DNA of 64,000 bases from Nitrospirota bacterium (GTDB lineage Bacteria > Nitrospirota > Nitrospiria > Nitrospirales > Nitrospiraceae): the NCBI GenBank assembly GCA_016219645.1, contig JACRLR010000004.1:59968-123967 (forward strand), in the 5' to 3' direction. The notes beneath the pieces were generated by a model. That model made no database searches and had not been told where the DNA came from. It saw only the letters and a program-made list of their open reading frames with translations. Position 1 is the stretch's first letter. Every line of letters begins with the position of its first letter. The position numbers and the translations under genes are program-made. Shown here piece after piece: positions 17,133-26,001 of the stretch.

Positions 17133-17639
17133 ATGCCGCAGTTTGAATCTCATTTCTTTTCTTCCCTGATTTTTTGGGAAATCGTATCGTTCGTCATTCT
17201 CCTTTTCGTCTTATACAAGTTTGCTTTTCCGGGTATCTTGAGCGTCTTGGAAGAGCGGGAAAAGAAAATCAAAGACAGTCTCGATCAGGCCGAGCGGCAT
17301 CGCTCAGAAGCGGAGTTGAAGCTCAAGGAGTACGAAGCCAAATTGAACTCCGCCGCGAAAGAGGCGGAAGGAATCCTGGCCGCGGCGAAGGATCGGGCAC
17401 AGCGGCTCATGGAGGAAAATGAGCAGCGGATGACGGTTGAAGCTGAGCGGATCAAGGGCGATGCGACGCGTGAAATCGATCAAGAGCGGCGCAAGGCGAT
17501 TCAGGATATTCGGGCCCAAACCACCAATTTGGCATTGATGGTTGCGGAGAAGGTCGTGCAGCGAAGTCTGAACGAGGCGGACCACCGGAAATTTGCAGAC
17601 GAGGCGCTGGAGGCCTTGTCAAAGTCCTACCAACGATAA
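17133..17639 (+). CDS. atpF: F0F1 ATP synthase subunit b
   Basis: This 168-residue peripheral-stalk protein has one N-terminal membrane helix (about residues 7-29, FSSLIFWEIVSFVILLFVLY) and a long charged coiled coil (EREKKIKDSLDQAERHRSEA through KAIQDIRAQTTNLALMVAEK). The tail VVQRSLNEADHRKFADEAL is typical. The gene ends the F0 operon. The next gene is convergent, so atpH, atpA, atpG, atpD and atpC must be elsewhere in the genome. Confidence 0.93.
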   Translation: MPQFESHFFSSLIFWEIVSFVILLFVLYKFAFPGILSVLEEREKKIKDSLDQAERHRSEAELKLKEYEAKLNSAAKEAEGILAAAKDRAQRLMEENEQRMTVEAERIKGDATREIDQERRKAIQDIRAQTTNLALMVAEKVVQRSLNEADHRKFADEALEALSKSYQR

Positions 17640-17647
17640 TGTCTGAA

Positions 17648-17681
17648 CCTGGCGGGGTCACCCAAGGCTGATCCCGCCAGG
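17648..17681. terminator. Hairpin between atpF and larE
   Basis: CCTGGCGGG (17648-17656) pairs perfectly with CCCGCCAGG (17673-17681). It lies just after the atpF stop and overlaps the last codons of the convergent larE gene, so it could end transcripts from both sides. There is no pronounced T-tract. Confidence 0.5.
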
Positions 17682-18467
17682 CCTGTACCCTTCCAAATCC
17701 ACACAGACGAAGCGAAATCCTGCCTGACGGAGACGAGCGCTGATATGCGCGCGTAGAGTGGGCTGATTCAACCGAGAAAACTCCTCCGCCCCAACCTCGA
17801 TTCGCGCTACGTCTCCATGCTCCCGTACACGTACGTGGCGAAACCCCTCAGCCTGCAGAATGTCTTCGGCCTGCTCCACGCGACGGAGACTGTCGATCGT
17901 AATCGGTGTGCCCCGAGGAATTCTGGAAGAAAGGCAGGCAGCCGCCGGCTTATCCCAATTGGAGAGGCCTAAGGCCTGGGCGAGTGCTCGCACATCGGAC
18001 TTGGAGAGAGAGGCCTCAACCAGCGGGCTTCGCACTCCCCACTCGCGTGCCGCTTTGATTCCCGGTCGATCATCCCCGAGATCGTCGAGATTCGTTCCGT
18101 CCACAATCCATCGACTTGCGTGCGGCTCGCGCAGTCCGTCCAGCAATTGATAGAGATCGGTCTTGCAATGGAAGCAGCGGGTTGCATCGTTCTGAACAAA
18201 GGCTGCGACTTCGAGTTGATCGGTGTGGACCAGTTCGTGCCGAACGCCAATCTCCGAAGCTACGCGTTTCGCAACATCGAGCTCGACCTGGGGAAACGTC
18301 GGTGAGACAGCAGTGACAGCCAACGCATGGTCACCAAGTTGTTCATGGGCGATTTTGAGGACGACGGTACTGTCGATTCCCCCGGAAAAGGCGACTAGGA
18401 CGGACTGCAGGTCCAAAATCATCCGGCGGAGCGTATTGAGCTTAACTTGGAGAGATTCGGTCAACAT
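17658..18467 (-). CDS. larE: ATP-dependent sacrificial sulfur transferase LarE
   Basis: This 269-residue PP-loop ATPase carries SGGIDS near residue 30 and the LarE-specific Cys motif in AACLSSRIPRGTPIT (about residues 174-188), plus RCFHCKTDLY. LarE adenylylates a pyridinium dicarboxylate mononucleotide and donates its own cysteine sulfur, during synthesis of the nickel-pincer cofactor of lactate racemase and its relatives. larB, larC and larA are not in the window, so either they lie elsewhere or the protein serves another sulfur-insertion pathway. Conservation of the sacrificial Cys supports the name. Confidence 0.88.
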   Translation of the reverse strand: MLTESLQVKLNTLRRMILDLQSVLVAFSGGIDSTVVLKIAHEQLGDHALAVTAVSPTFPQVELDVAKRVASEIGVRHELVHTDQLEVAAFVQNDATRCFHCKTDLYQLLDGLREPHASRWIVDGTNLDDLGDDRPGIKAAREWGVRSPLVEASLSKSDVRALAQALGLSNWDKPAAACLSSRIPRGTPITIDSLRRVEQAEDILQAEGFRHVRVREHGDVARIEVGAEEFSRLNQPTLRAHISARLRQAGFRFVCVDLEGYRPGGISLG

Positions 18468-18500
18468 GAATGCCTGTTAGGGGGTTGTGACACACAGTGC

Positions 18501-19868
18501 CTAGCGCTTGACCTTTGCCTTGGCGGTATTGCCCACCACTACCAAGGCATACCGCTTGGGGTCCAGGTATTGTTTGGCAACGCGCTGCACGTCCTCCTTC
18601 GTGACCCGGTCGATCCACTTTGAGTATTCCAAAAAATATTCGAACCCAAGCCCGTAGAACTCCACTTGGGCAAGCACGTTCGCGAGTTTCGCCGTGGAGT
18701 CAAATCGTAACGGGAAGCTGCCAATCAAGAATGATTTGGCCTCGGCCAATTCCTGGTCGGATACGGGAGCGTCACGAATGGATTTGATTTCGGACAGGAC
18801 TCCGGCAATGGCTTGATTCGTCGTCTCCGTCTTGGTTTGGAGGTTCACCCAGAATGAACCGGGCATCAGCCGGGCATCGAAGTGGCTCATGATCCCGTAG
18901 GCCAATCCCTGCTTGTCACGAATTGAGTCCATTAACCGGGAAGAAAACCCACCAGCCCCCAGGATGTAATTCATCACCGTAACCGTATAAAAATCAGGGT
19001 GCGTGCGTGGGATGCCTGCATGACCAAGTATGATGGTTGATTGGGTGAGATCTTTCTCAATGAGTTGGACCGTTCTTCGTTCGACCGGAGCGGGATTTTT
19101 CATGTTCCGTGCCGCCACGGCTCCTTTTTTCCAGGCTCCAAAATGGGTCTGTGTCAGCGCAGTCGCTTGTTCAAGGGTAATATCGCCGACAATGGTCAAG
19201 ATGACCTGGGAAGGGGAATATTCCCGTCCGTAGAAGGCCTGCACGTCGGCCAGGGTGATCTTGTGGAGCGTCTCCTCTGTTCCATTGACAGGCCAACGGT
19301 AGGGGTGCCCGTGGAAGACAAGCTGGTTGAACGCCTTCATGGCAATACGGCCGGGGTCGTCATTATCGCTTGCCATCTCGCCCAGGATTTGGGTGCGAAT
19401 CCGCTCGAATTCCTGCTTAGCGAACGCGGGGTGTTGCAGCATGTCCGCGAGCAGGGTAAAGCCAAGCTCGATATCTTTCTTGAGTACGCGGGCAGAGGCG
19501 GTGGTAAAGTCCTCTGAAGCCTTGGCTTCCAGGGCTCCGCCGACGAAATCGATTTGTTCCGACAGCTGTTTTGACGTGCGCGTGGTCGTTCCTTCATCCA
19601 GGAGACTGGCAACGAGGTTTGCGAGTCCTGCTTTGTCAGCAGGATCTTGGGCGGAGCCGGCTTTGATCAGTGCGTGGATTTCAACGATGGGGAGGAAACG
19701 CTGCTCGAGGACGATCACCGTCATGCCGTTGGCGGTCACAAATTTGGTCGGCGCGATTTCGGCCGCGATGACGGGACGGCTTCCCAAGAGGAAGGCACAG
19801 AGCCCCATCACGAGAACCAGGATCGCTTGTCTTCGTGGCGAGATAGGAGGTTGACTCATCGTTGGCAT
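18501..19868 (-). CDS. M16 peptidase-family subunit lacking the zinc motif
   Basis: This protein of about 455 residues has a signal peptide (RQAILVLVMGLCAFLLGSRP) and two M16 peptidase domains. Where active members have HxxEH, this one has GLANLVASLLDEGT, so the catalytic zinc site is missing. Other M16 features remain, such as DNDDPGRIAMKAFNQLVFHG, and a C-terminal segment YILGAGGFSSRLMDSIRDKQ that in this family contacts substrate. It is probably the non-catalytic partner of the gene encoded 2 bp upstream, as in mitochondrial processing peptidase-like heterodimers. The site is periplasmic. The ATG at 19868 was chosen because it directly follows the upstream stop. Confidence 0.85.
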   Translation of the reverse strand: MPTMSQPPISPRRQAILVLVMGLCAFLLGSRPVIAAEIAPTKFVTANGMTVIVLEQRFLPIVEIHALIKAGSAQDPADKAGLANLVASLLDEGTTTRTSKQLSEQIDFVGGALEAKASEDFTTASARVLKKDIELGFTLLADMLQHPAFAKQEFERIRTQILGEMASDNDDPGRIAMKAFNQLVFHGHPYRWPVNGTEETLHKITLADVQAFYGREYSPSQVILTIVGDITLEQATALTQTHFGAWKKGAVAARNMKNPAPVERRTVQLIEKDLTQSTIILGHAGIPRTHPDFYTVTVMNYILGAGGFSSRLMDSIRDKQGLAYGIMSHFDARLMPGSFWVNLQTKTETTNQAIAGVLSEIKSIRDAPVSDQELAEAKSFLIGSFPLRFDSTAKLANVLAQVEFYGLGFEYFLEYSKWIDRVTKEDVQRVAKQYLDPKRYALVVVGNTAKAKVKR

Positions 19869-19870
19869 GA

Positions 19871-21280
19871 TTAGGGCCCACCTTGGTGCACGGCGGCGGA
19901 GGGCGCTTCTGGCTGTTTGGAAGGCAGGGGAATCAAGGTCCCGACCGTCCGATTGTCTTCGGTTAAGTACTGGCGTGCGACACGTTGGATATCCTTGGCC
20001 GTCACTGCCCTGATCCGTTCGATAAACTGGTCGATTTTCCGCCACCCGGCTCCGACGGATTCAGCCTCTCCGAGCAACATCGCATACCGGAAGTTGGAGT
20101 CCTGTTCGAAGACATGGGTCGATTCAACCTGGTTTTTCGCGCGCTGAAGCTCTTGCTCGCTCGGGGGGTCGGTCTGGAGACGCTTGATCTCTCGATGAAG
20201 GGCTTCTTCGACCGCTTCCGGCTTTTGGCCTGGGCTCACAAGGGCATAGAAGTAAAAAAGCCCAGGGTCGGTCTGCAGCAAGCTGTACTCTGCTCCGACT
20301 GCCAGCGAGGATTTTTGCTCGTACACGAGGTTTTGATAGAGGCGCGAACTTTTCCCATGCGACAGAATCGAGTCCAGAATGTCGAGAGCGTACGAGTCTT
20401 CGCTCGTAAAATTTGGCACGCGATAACCCATCATGACGAAGGGAACTTGCGCATCCCGCTTCAGGAGGAAGCGACGTTCGCCCTTTTGATCAGGTTCCAA
20501 GGTGGTAATCGGTTTGGGATCCGGTCCTCGAGGAATCGGTTCAAACAACTGTTTAATCGTCGGGAGCAAACTGTCGGCGTTGATGTCCCCTACCACGATG
20601 AGGGTTGCGTTGTTGGGTGAGTAATAGGTGTCGTAGTGGCGTTGCAAGTCATCCAGGGTCATTGCATCCAGGTCACTGAACCAGCCGATCACCGGCCAAT
20701 GGTAAGGATGGCTGAGGTAAGCCTGGGCGAAGAGTGCCTCGACGAGCGCGCCCTGTGGATCGTCTTCTGTGCGTAGCCGTCGCTCCTCCTTCACAACTTC
20801 TCGCTCCGTCATGAGCTCACTCCGATCGAGAATGAGACCCTGCATCCGATCAGCCTCAAGCTCCAAGGCCAACTCGACGCGGTCGGCTGCGAGGTTCTCG
20901 AAGTAGGCGGTGTAGTCCTGGCTGGTGAAGGCGTTGTCCATCCCGCCGTTTTTCCTGATGAGACGGGAGAAGGTTCCTTTCGGGTACTTTGTGGTGCCCT
21001 TGAACATCATATGTTCAAGCATATGGGATAGGCCGGCACGGCCCATGACTTCGTTGCGTGAACCGACCTTATACCAGACCTGGACGGTGGCGACCGGCGC
21101 CTTAGGAACTTCGACTAACAGAACTTTCATCCCATTGGAGAGGATGAACTCCCGAGGTTCCATTGCGACGGCAGGCGATACAAAAGCGAGCACAAGCATG
21201 CTCGCGAGAATCACCCAGGATAGTTGCATGAGGTGTCGAGAATTCAGCCGGGTCATGGTTGGGGGGTGGGCACCACGCAT
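19871..21280 (-). CDS. M16 zinc peptidase, catalytic subunit
   Basis: This 469-residue exported protein has a signal peptide ending near SPAVA and the complete inverted zinc motif HMLEH (GLSHMLEHMMFKGTTKYPKG), with the downstream Glu ligand in the EREVVKEERRL region. Members cut peptides inside a chamber formed by two M16 halves. The ATG lies 1 bp after the rlmN stop, and its own stop is 2 bp from the inactive partner gene, so rlmN and the two M16 genes form a tight operon. The Cys-free periplasmic enzyme probably degrades peptides or processes envelope proteins. Confidence 0.9.
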   Translation of the reverse strand: MRGAHPPTMTRLNSRHLMQLSWVILASMLVLAFVSPAVAMEPREFILSNGMKVLLVEVPKAPVATVQVWYKVGSRNEVMGRAGLSHMLEHMMFKGTTKYPKGTFSRLIRKNGGMDNAFTSQDYTAYFENLAADRVELALELEADRMQGLILDRSELMTEREVVKEERRLRTEDDPQGALVEALFAQAYLSHPYHWPVIGWFSDLDAMTLDDLQRHYDTYYSPNNATLIVVGDINADSLLPTIKQLFEPIPRGPDPKPITTLEPDQKGERRFLLKRDAQVPFVMMGYRVPNFTSEDSYALDILDSILSHGKSSRLYQNLVYEQKSSLAVGAEYSLLQTDPGLFYFYALVSPGQKPEAVEEALHREIKRLQTDPPSEQELQRAKNQVESTHVFEQDSNFRYAMLLGEAESVGAGWRKIDQFIERIRAVTAKDIQRVARQYLTEDNRTVGTLIPLPSKQPEAPSAAVHQGGP

Positions 21281-21281
21281 G

Positions 21282-22388
21282 CTAGCAACGCGCTTCGATT
21301 TGTGTCAAGGCACGTGCTGCGTAATGGGGTGAGAGATTGCCTAATTGGCCGCAGGCGCCGAGGACATCGCGTCCACGGCTCCTACGGACAAACACATCGA
21401 GGCCATCCTGTCGCACGATGGCTTGAAAGGCCAAAATGTCACGTTCCGATGGGCGGCGGAAGGGACTTCCGGGAAATTCATTGAAGGGGATCAGATTGAT
21501 TTTACATCTGATCCCTCGGACGAGCTTGGTGAGCCTGCGGGCATCGTCCGGTTGATCGTTCACCCCGGCCAGTAGGACGTACTCGAAAGTAAGTCGTCTG
21601 GTTAGCGGCAAGGGGTAACGACGGCATGCGGAGAGCAAAGTCTTGAGCGAAGCAATGCAATTCACGGCCGGCATCAGGCTGGCACGCTGGTCGTCTGTCG
21701 TCGCGTTCAGCGAGATGGCCAGATTGACGCCGAGTGGAGCGACGTCTTTCAATCGTGCCGCCAGGCCGGCAGTCGATACCGTGATGCGTCTCGGCGACCA
21801 TCCGAGCCCCCACGACTTATTCGTGAGTCGACGAACCGCTTCTGACAAGGCATCCATGTTGGCGAGGGGCTCGCCCATTCCCATAAAGACGATGTTGGTA
21901 ATCCGTTCACCGGACTCAAGGCAATCCTGGGCCGTGAGCACCTGTTCCATAATTTCATGCGGCTTCAAGTTCCGTTTCAACCCCATTGTGCCGGTCAGGC
22001 AGAATTCGCAGTCTAGGGTACAGCCGACTTGTGTTGACACACAGAGGGTTAGACGGTCGTCTTCGGGAATCAGTACCGTTTCAATGGTGAGCCCATCGTT
22101 GAGGGTGAGCACCAATTTTCTCGTATGATCGATCGAGCGGTAAACCGTGCAGTGTGTGGCACGCGGAATCGTTGCCACTGAAGCCAGCGCAGTTCTTTCC
22201 CCTTGGCCAAGGTCCGTCATTTGGTGGATGTCGTTGGCTCGACGTTGATACAACCAGCGTAAAATCTGACCGGCTCGGTAGCGGGGCCATACAAATTTCC
22301 GCACGAGCCGATTCATCCCTTCTTCATCAAGGGCCAGGAGGTTCGTGGGAGGTATACCTGCTGGGCAGACAGCTGTTTCGTGTCGCAT
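21282..22388 (-). CDS. rlmN: 23S rRNA (adenine(2503)-C2)-methyltransferase RlmN
   Basis: This radical-SAM enzyme methylates A2503 of 23S rRNA and A37 of some tRNAs. The 368-residue protein has the cluster motif CTLDCEFCLTG (about residues 118-128), the VFMGMGEPLANMDAL segment, SLNATTDDQRASLMP, and the C-terminal methyl-carrying Cys in GACGQLGN. The N-terminal domain (FVWPRYRAGQILRWLYQRRA) is typical. It is first in an operon with two M16 peptidase genes. The divergent Slt-type gene begins about 115 bp away. Confidence 0.95.
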   Translation of the reverse strand: MRHETAVCPAGIPPTNLLALDEEGMNRLVRKFVWPRYRAGQILRWLYQRRANDIHQMTDLGQGERTALASVATIPRATHCTVYRSIDHTRKLVLTLNDGLTIETVLIPEDDRLTLCVSTQVGCTLDCEFCLTGTMGLKRNLKPHEIMEQVLTAQDCLESGERITNIVFMGMGEPLANMDALSEAVRRLTNKSWGLGWSPRRITVSTAGLAARLKDVAPLGVNLAISLNATTDDQRASLMPAVNCIASLKTLLSACRRYPLPLTRRLTFEYVLLAGVNDQPDDARRLTKLVRGIRCKINLIPFNEFPGSPFRRPSERDILAFQAIVRQDGLDVFVRRSRGRDVLGACGQLGNLSPHYAARALTQIEARC

Positions 22389-22502
22389 CTTGATAGCGTA
22401 TCACAGGCTCAAAAAGGGGAACAAGGTATGAGCTCAAGCAGCTTTGCTGGCAACAGGTGAGACACACTGCTATATATGTTACAGACTGGGAGGGAGGTGA
22501 CG

Positions 22503-24779
22503 GTGCGCGATTACTGGCATCAACAGGCCATACGGAATCTGTTCTTGGCCACGTCCATTGGTCTCTGCGGGGTTACTCTCCTCTCCGACCAATCGGTCGC
22601 CGGTCCTTCTTCCCCATCGATAGCGAGTGACAGTGAGGCTTGCGAGAGGGTGGAGGACTGTTTCCAGGCTGCCGCGCTTCCGAAAGAACGGCTTGGCAAG
22701 TCGCTCAATAAAGATCAAGTGCTGTCGCTCAAGCTGAGCCGGTTGCAGCGGCTGATGGAACGGTTTCCTGCCACAGTCTGGGCCAAACGTGCGGGATTGC
22801 TGTCGGGAGTATTGCTCATTGAACGGAACCCTGCCGTAGCCATTCAGTTCCTGCGCACGTCACAGCGGGACTTTCCGGCCTTGGATGATTATGTCCGATT
22901 ATGGATGGGAGAAGCATTGTTGAAACTTGGAGATGCCAAGCAGGCGGCGGACATGTTCGAAAACATTCCACTGGCTGTGCCCGACTCCTATCTGCTGACC
23001 AAGGCCGCTTATCGGGCAGGGGAGGCATGGTATCAAGCGTCCAGTTGCCCTGAGGCGGTGACATGGCTTGTACGAGCAGTAGAAATGGATGATAAGGAGC
23101 CAGGCGCTTCCCAGGCGCTGCTTCGGCGAGGCGTCTGCCAACTGAGGGACAACAAGATTCAGGAGGGTCGCGAGGCTTTGATGCAGCTCTGGGTCCGGTT
23201 TCCGTACAGTGCGGAGGCGAAAGAAGCGGAAGCGCTGCTGGTCTCAAATCTTGGTGGCGAGCCTTGGGTCGTTCAATCAAGCGAGCGGTTTGCCCGGGCG
23301 CAGGCCTATCTTGGGCAGTCCTTTCATATCGAGGCGATCGACGAGCTTAAGAAGTTTCTTGTCGCTGATCCTCAATCGCCAAGACGCGCCGAAGCAAAGC
23401 TGAAGCTCGGGATCGCGCAGGTCCGGCTGAAGCAGTATGACCAAGCCCGAGAGACGTTCCGTGCTCTGATAAAAGAGGGAGGAGTTGGGTCCTATGAAGC
23501 GTGGGTCTGGCTCGGCCGTGTCTACCTGAGACAGGGACAGGGGGATAAGTTGTTGGATCTTGCCAATTCGCTGTCGACAGCGTCGCTCTCCGCGGAGCAG
23601 AAGGGCCAGATTATCTTGTTCGCTGGGATGTGGCTGGAAGATCAGGGCCGCTTTGAGGACGCAGTTGTGCGTTTTCGACAGGTGGCAAAAGTCGGAGAGC
23701 CTGCGTCCCAGCGAGCCGAAGCACGGTGGCATGTGGGTTGGGTGTATTACCGCATGGCGCGTTATCGCGAAGCGGGTGAGGAGCTACGTGTGCTCGCTGA
23801 TCTGCACGACAATGAGTATGAGCCGCAGGCTCTATACTGGATGGCGCGTGCGGCCGAGTTGAGCCAGCAGTCTCACGCTCGCGATGTCTATGTGCAGCTG
23901 TGCCAACGATATGTCTATACCTACTACTGTCAGCTGGCACGTGAACGGATCAATCTCCCGACCTCAGAGTCCCTTGCCTCAGAACCTATTTCTGCGACCG
24001 TCACGGCGAGTGGCGGTTCGGCTGTAAATGGTGAAGCCACGCGCACAGCCTCTGCACGAGCGGAAATCGAGCAACAGCCGGCCTACCGTCGTGCCATTGA
24101 GCTCAAGATGTTAGGGTTGGACCCGGATGCTGCCCGAGAACTCGTGGGGTTGACCGATCGCTATAGCAGAAGCCCGGAGGTCCTCATGGCACTTGCGACA
24201 ATGCTAAACGAGGTGGGTGCCTACCATCATGCACTCCGTCTGGCGCGGGCGAGGTTCCGAGATAAATTAGAGCGAACCGGCGGTGTCACTGACCCATCGC
24301 TCTGGAAGGTGGCCTATCCGACAGGTCTCCTTTCCACGATCAAGGGCCAGGGTGCGAGTATTGTCGATCCTTACCTGGTGGCGGCGATCATTAGAGAGGA
24401 AAGTCAGTATGATTGGCGGGCTGTGTCGCGGGTCGGTGCGATCGGCCTGATGCAGGTGATGCCCGGGACTGCAAGTATTGTCGCGCAGCGGCTTGGATTT
24501 CCCGCCGTCGGAAGGGATGACCTTTTCGATCAAGAAACCAATATTCGGATCGGTGTCTACTACGTCGAACAGTTGCTACAGCAATTTTCCGGTAATGCTA
24601 CGTACGCAATTGCCTCGTACAATGCAGGGCCAATTGCTGTCGAGGGTTGGATTACGTTGCACCGTAGTCGAAGCCAGGATGAGTTCGTCGAATTGATTCC
24701 GTATCAGGAGACGCGCCAATATGTGAAGCGCGTGTTGCGAAGCTATCGAGAATACGTGCGGCTGGACAAGGTCTCCTGA
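22503..24779 (+). CDS. Soluble lytic transglycosylase with TPR superhelix (Slt70-like)
   Basis: This protein of about 758 residues has a signal peptide, a long alpha-helical TPR-like region (roughly 60-490) with repeats such as DARETF-type helices and GRFEDAVVRFRQVAKVGEPA, and a C-terminal SLT domain. The catalytic Glu is in VAAIIREESQYDW, followed by SRVGAIGLMQVMPGTA, TYAIASYNAGPIAVEGW and TRQYVKRVLRSYREY. It cleaves peptidoglycan to anhydro-muropeptides in the periplasm. The GTG at 22503 is preferred over the ATG at 22476 because GGGAGGGAGGTGA lies immediately in front of it. Confidence 0.9.
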   Translation: MRDYWHQQAIRNLFLATSIGLCGVTLLSDQSVAGPSSPSIASDSEACERVEDCFQAAALPKERLGKSLNKDQVLSLKLSRLQRLMERFPATVWAKRAGLLSGVLLIERNPAVAIQFLRTSQRDFPALDDYVRLWMGEALLKLGDAKQAADMFENIPLAVPDSYLLTKAAYRAGEAWYQASSCPEAVTWLVRAVEMDDKEPGASQALLRRGVCQLRDNKIQEGREALMQLWVRFPYSAEAKEAEALLVSNLGGEPWVVQSSERFARAQAYLGQSFHIEAIDELKKFLVADPQSPRRAEAKLKLGIAQVRLKQYDQARETFRALIKEGGVGSYEAWVWLGRVYLRQGQGDKLLDLANSLSTASLSAEQKGQIILFAGMWLEDQGRFEDAVVRFRQVAKVGEPASQRAEARWHVGWVYYRMARYREAGEELRVLADLHDNEYEPQALYWMARAAELSQQSHARDVYVQLCQRYVYTYYCQLARERINLPTSESLASEPISATVTASGGSAVNGEATRTASARAEIEQQPAYRRAIELKMLGLDPDAARELVGLTDRYSRSPEVLMALATMLNEVGAYHHALRLARARFRDKLERTGGVTDPSLWKVAYPTGLLSTIKGQGASIVDPYLVAAIIREESQYDWRAVSRVGAIGLMQVMPGTASIVAQRLGFPAVGRDDLFDQETNIRIGVYYVEQLLQQFSGNATYAIASYNAGPIAVEGWITLHRSRSQDEFVELIPYQETRQYVKRVLRSYREYVRLDKVS

Positions 24780-24789
24780 CGGCTATTTC

Positions 24790-24818
24790 TTGACAATATC
24801 TAGACAAGTTTCTATAGT
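24790..24818 (+). promoter_or_regulatory. Strong sigma-70 promoter of zapB-zapA
   Basis: A perfect TTGACA (24790-24795) is followed by a 17-bp spacer and TATAGT (24813-24818). The start site would be near 24825, giving a 5' leader of about 36 nt before the ATG at 24861. Confidence 0.7.
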
Positions 24819-24860
24819 ACGCCACAACCTGTAGTGGATTGTTAGAGAGGACCGTGAGGG

Positions 24861-25115
24861 ATGGCATTAGACCGGCTGGACGCGCTCGAAACCCGTATTA
24901 GAGATCTCGTTAAACTCGTTCAAGAATTGAAGAAAAAGAATGCATCCATTGAGGAAGAGCTAAAGGTCGCCAGACAACGACTCTCGGAAAAGGATGATTC
25001 GAATCGACGGTGGGAGCAAGAACGTATCGATATAAAATTTCGTATAGAAAAAGTCCTCAGCGATATCGAGTTGTTGGAGTGTTTTGAAGAACGTAAGGAG
25101 GTGGCTCTTGACTAA
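24861..25115 (+). CDS. Small coiled-coil protein, ZapB-like
   Basis: This 84-residue protein is almost entirely coiled coil (ETRIRDLVKLVQELKKKNAS, then EEELKVARQRLSEKDDSNRR). It has the length and composition of ZapB-type cell-division factors, and the next gene is zapA. ZapB links ZapA and the Z-ring to the chromosome terminus. The sequence is too low in information for a family-level call, so the assignment rests mainly on the zapA overlap. Its stop overlaps the zapA TTG start by 8 bp. Confidence 0.7.
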   Translation: MALDRLDALETRIRDLVKLVQELKKKNASIEEELKVARQRLSEKDDSNRRWEQERIDIKFRIEKVLSDIELLECFEERKEVALD

Positions 25116-25404
25116 GACGATCGACGTGGAAATTTATGGTCAACGATACGCGATTCGTGGCGACGCAGACGAGGGCGATATCCGGCGTCTCGCGAGCTTT
25201 GTAGATGGCCAGATGCGCCATCTTGCGGAAGGGATGAATACGACAACCCCCTCGAAACTTGCCGTGCTGACGGCTCTTAATTTGGCGCACCAGTTGTTTG
25301 AACTTGAACGGAAACGTGCGCAAGGTGAAGCGGACGTCGAGCGGCGCATGACGTCGCTTATGGAATCGATCGAGGAGCAGGTGCCGACGTCACTCTTTCG
25401 CTAG
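25108..25404 (+). CDS. zapA: Cell division protein ZapA
   Basis: This 98-residue protein has the ZapA N-terminal fold (TKTIDVEIYGQRYAIRGDAD), followed by EGDIRRLASFVDGQMRHLAE, SKLAVLTALNLAHQLFELER and a C-terminal coiled coil. ZapA binds and bundles FtsZ filaments at the septum. The TTG at 25108 is preferred to an ATG at 25084 because AAGGAGG lies right upstream and the N-terminus then matches the family. The long non-coding stretch behind it is where many bacteria encode 6S RNA. Confidence 0.9.
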   Translation: MTKTIDVEIYGQRYAIRGDADEGDIRRLASFVDGQMRHLAEGMNTTTPSKLAVLTALNLAHQLFELERKRAQGEADVERRMTSLMESIEEQVPTSLFR

Positions 25405-25604
25405 ATTAACCTTGCAAAGGGCATTCCCCTTTGTTATCGTTGTAACCAATGTGTCAGGGCGTGGTAGATTTTCGATAGGGAAATGATTCGGTCATGCTTG
25501 AACCGGTTCAGTCTAATAGGGATTCGATACAGTTATCGCGGAATGGATGTGGATTCTTGATGTTGGCGAAATTGAGGCAACTTGAATGGGCACGGGGGTT
25601 CGTC

Positions 25605-25830
25605 CACCTCATGTATAATCTCTTGGAGCAATTGGACAAGGTCATCGAGTTTATGCTGCCGTCAAAAAGTATAGCCTGCCGTAACGGTCAGCAACTGCTT
25701 CCGGTTCGTGCGATGACTCCTCTCATGCAGATGAGAGCGTACCAACGAAGATGGACTTCGAGAGGTTTCTCTCGCACCGGACGTACTCGATATCTCAATC
25801 CACCAAGCGGTCCATCCCCGCGGATTTCGT
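25605..25830 (+). ncRNA. ssrS: Probable 6S RNA (ssrS) between zapA and rny
   Basis: The 597-bp gap between zapA and rny has no credible gene. TATAAT (25613-25618) could start a transcript near 25625. The following sequence shows nested pairing: ATCGAGT with ACTCGAT over a long distance, CCGGT...GTGCGA with TCGCACCGG inside it, and small hairpins CTCTCAT/ATGAGAG, CGAAG/CTTCG and CGAGAG/CTCTCG. A long irregular double-stranded rod of about 180-200 nt is the 6S shape, and zapA-ssrS is a frequent gene order. 6S RNA binds the sigma-70 RNA polymerase holoenzyme. The ends given are approximate and the identity needs a covariance-model match. Confidence 0.5.
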
Positions 25831-26001
25831 TTCTGCAGTAAGTCCCTAGACTGCGTTTCTGGCCGCCCTCTCCTTTCTCCATATCGGGATACTCTGCGCT
25901 CCTTTTCTCATTCCGGGCCGTCGATTAACAACCTTGTCTCAAGACGAGACTGAGAAGCGAGATGCTTCTCGTTTCGCGACTGTAAGGGGGTGAGCTCAAT
26001 T

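Noticed and set aside
25494..25841. A 115-residue frame between zapA and rny
   Set aside because: Its composition is not protein-like and it overlaps the base-paired region interpreted as 6S RNA.
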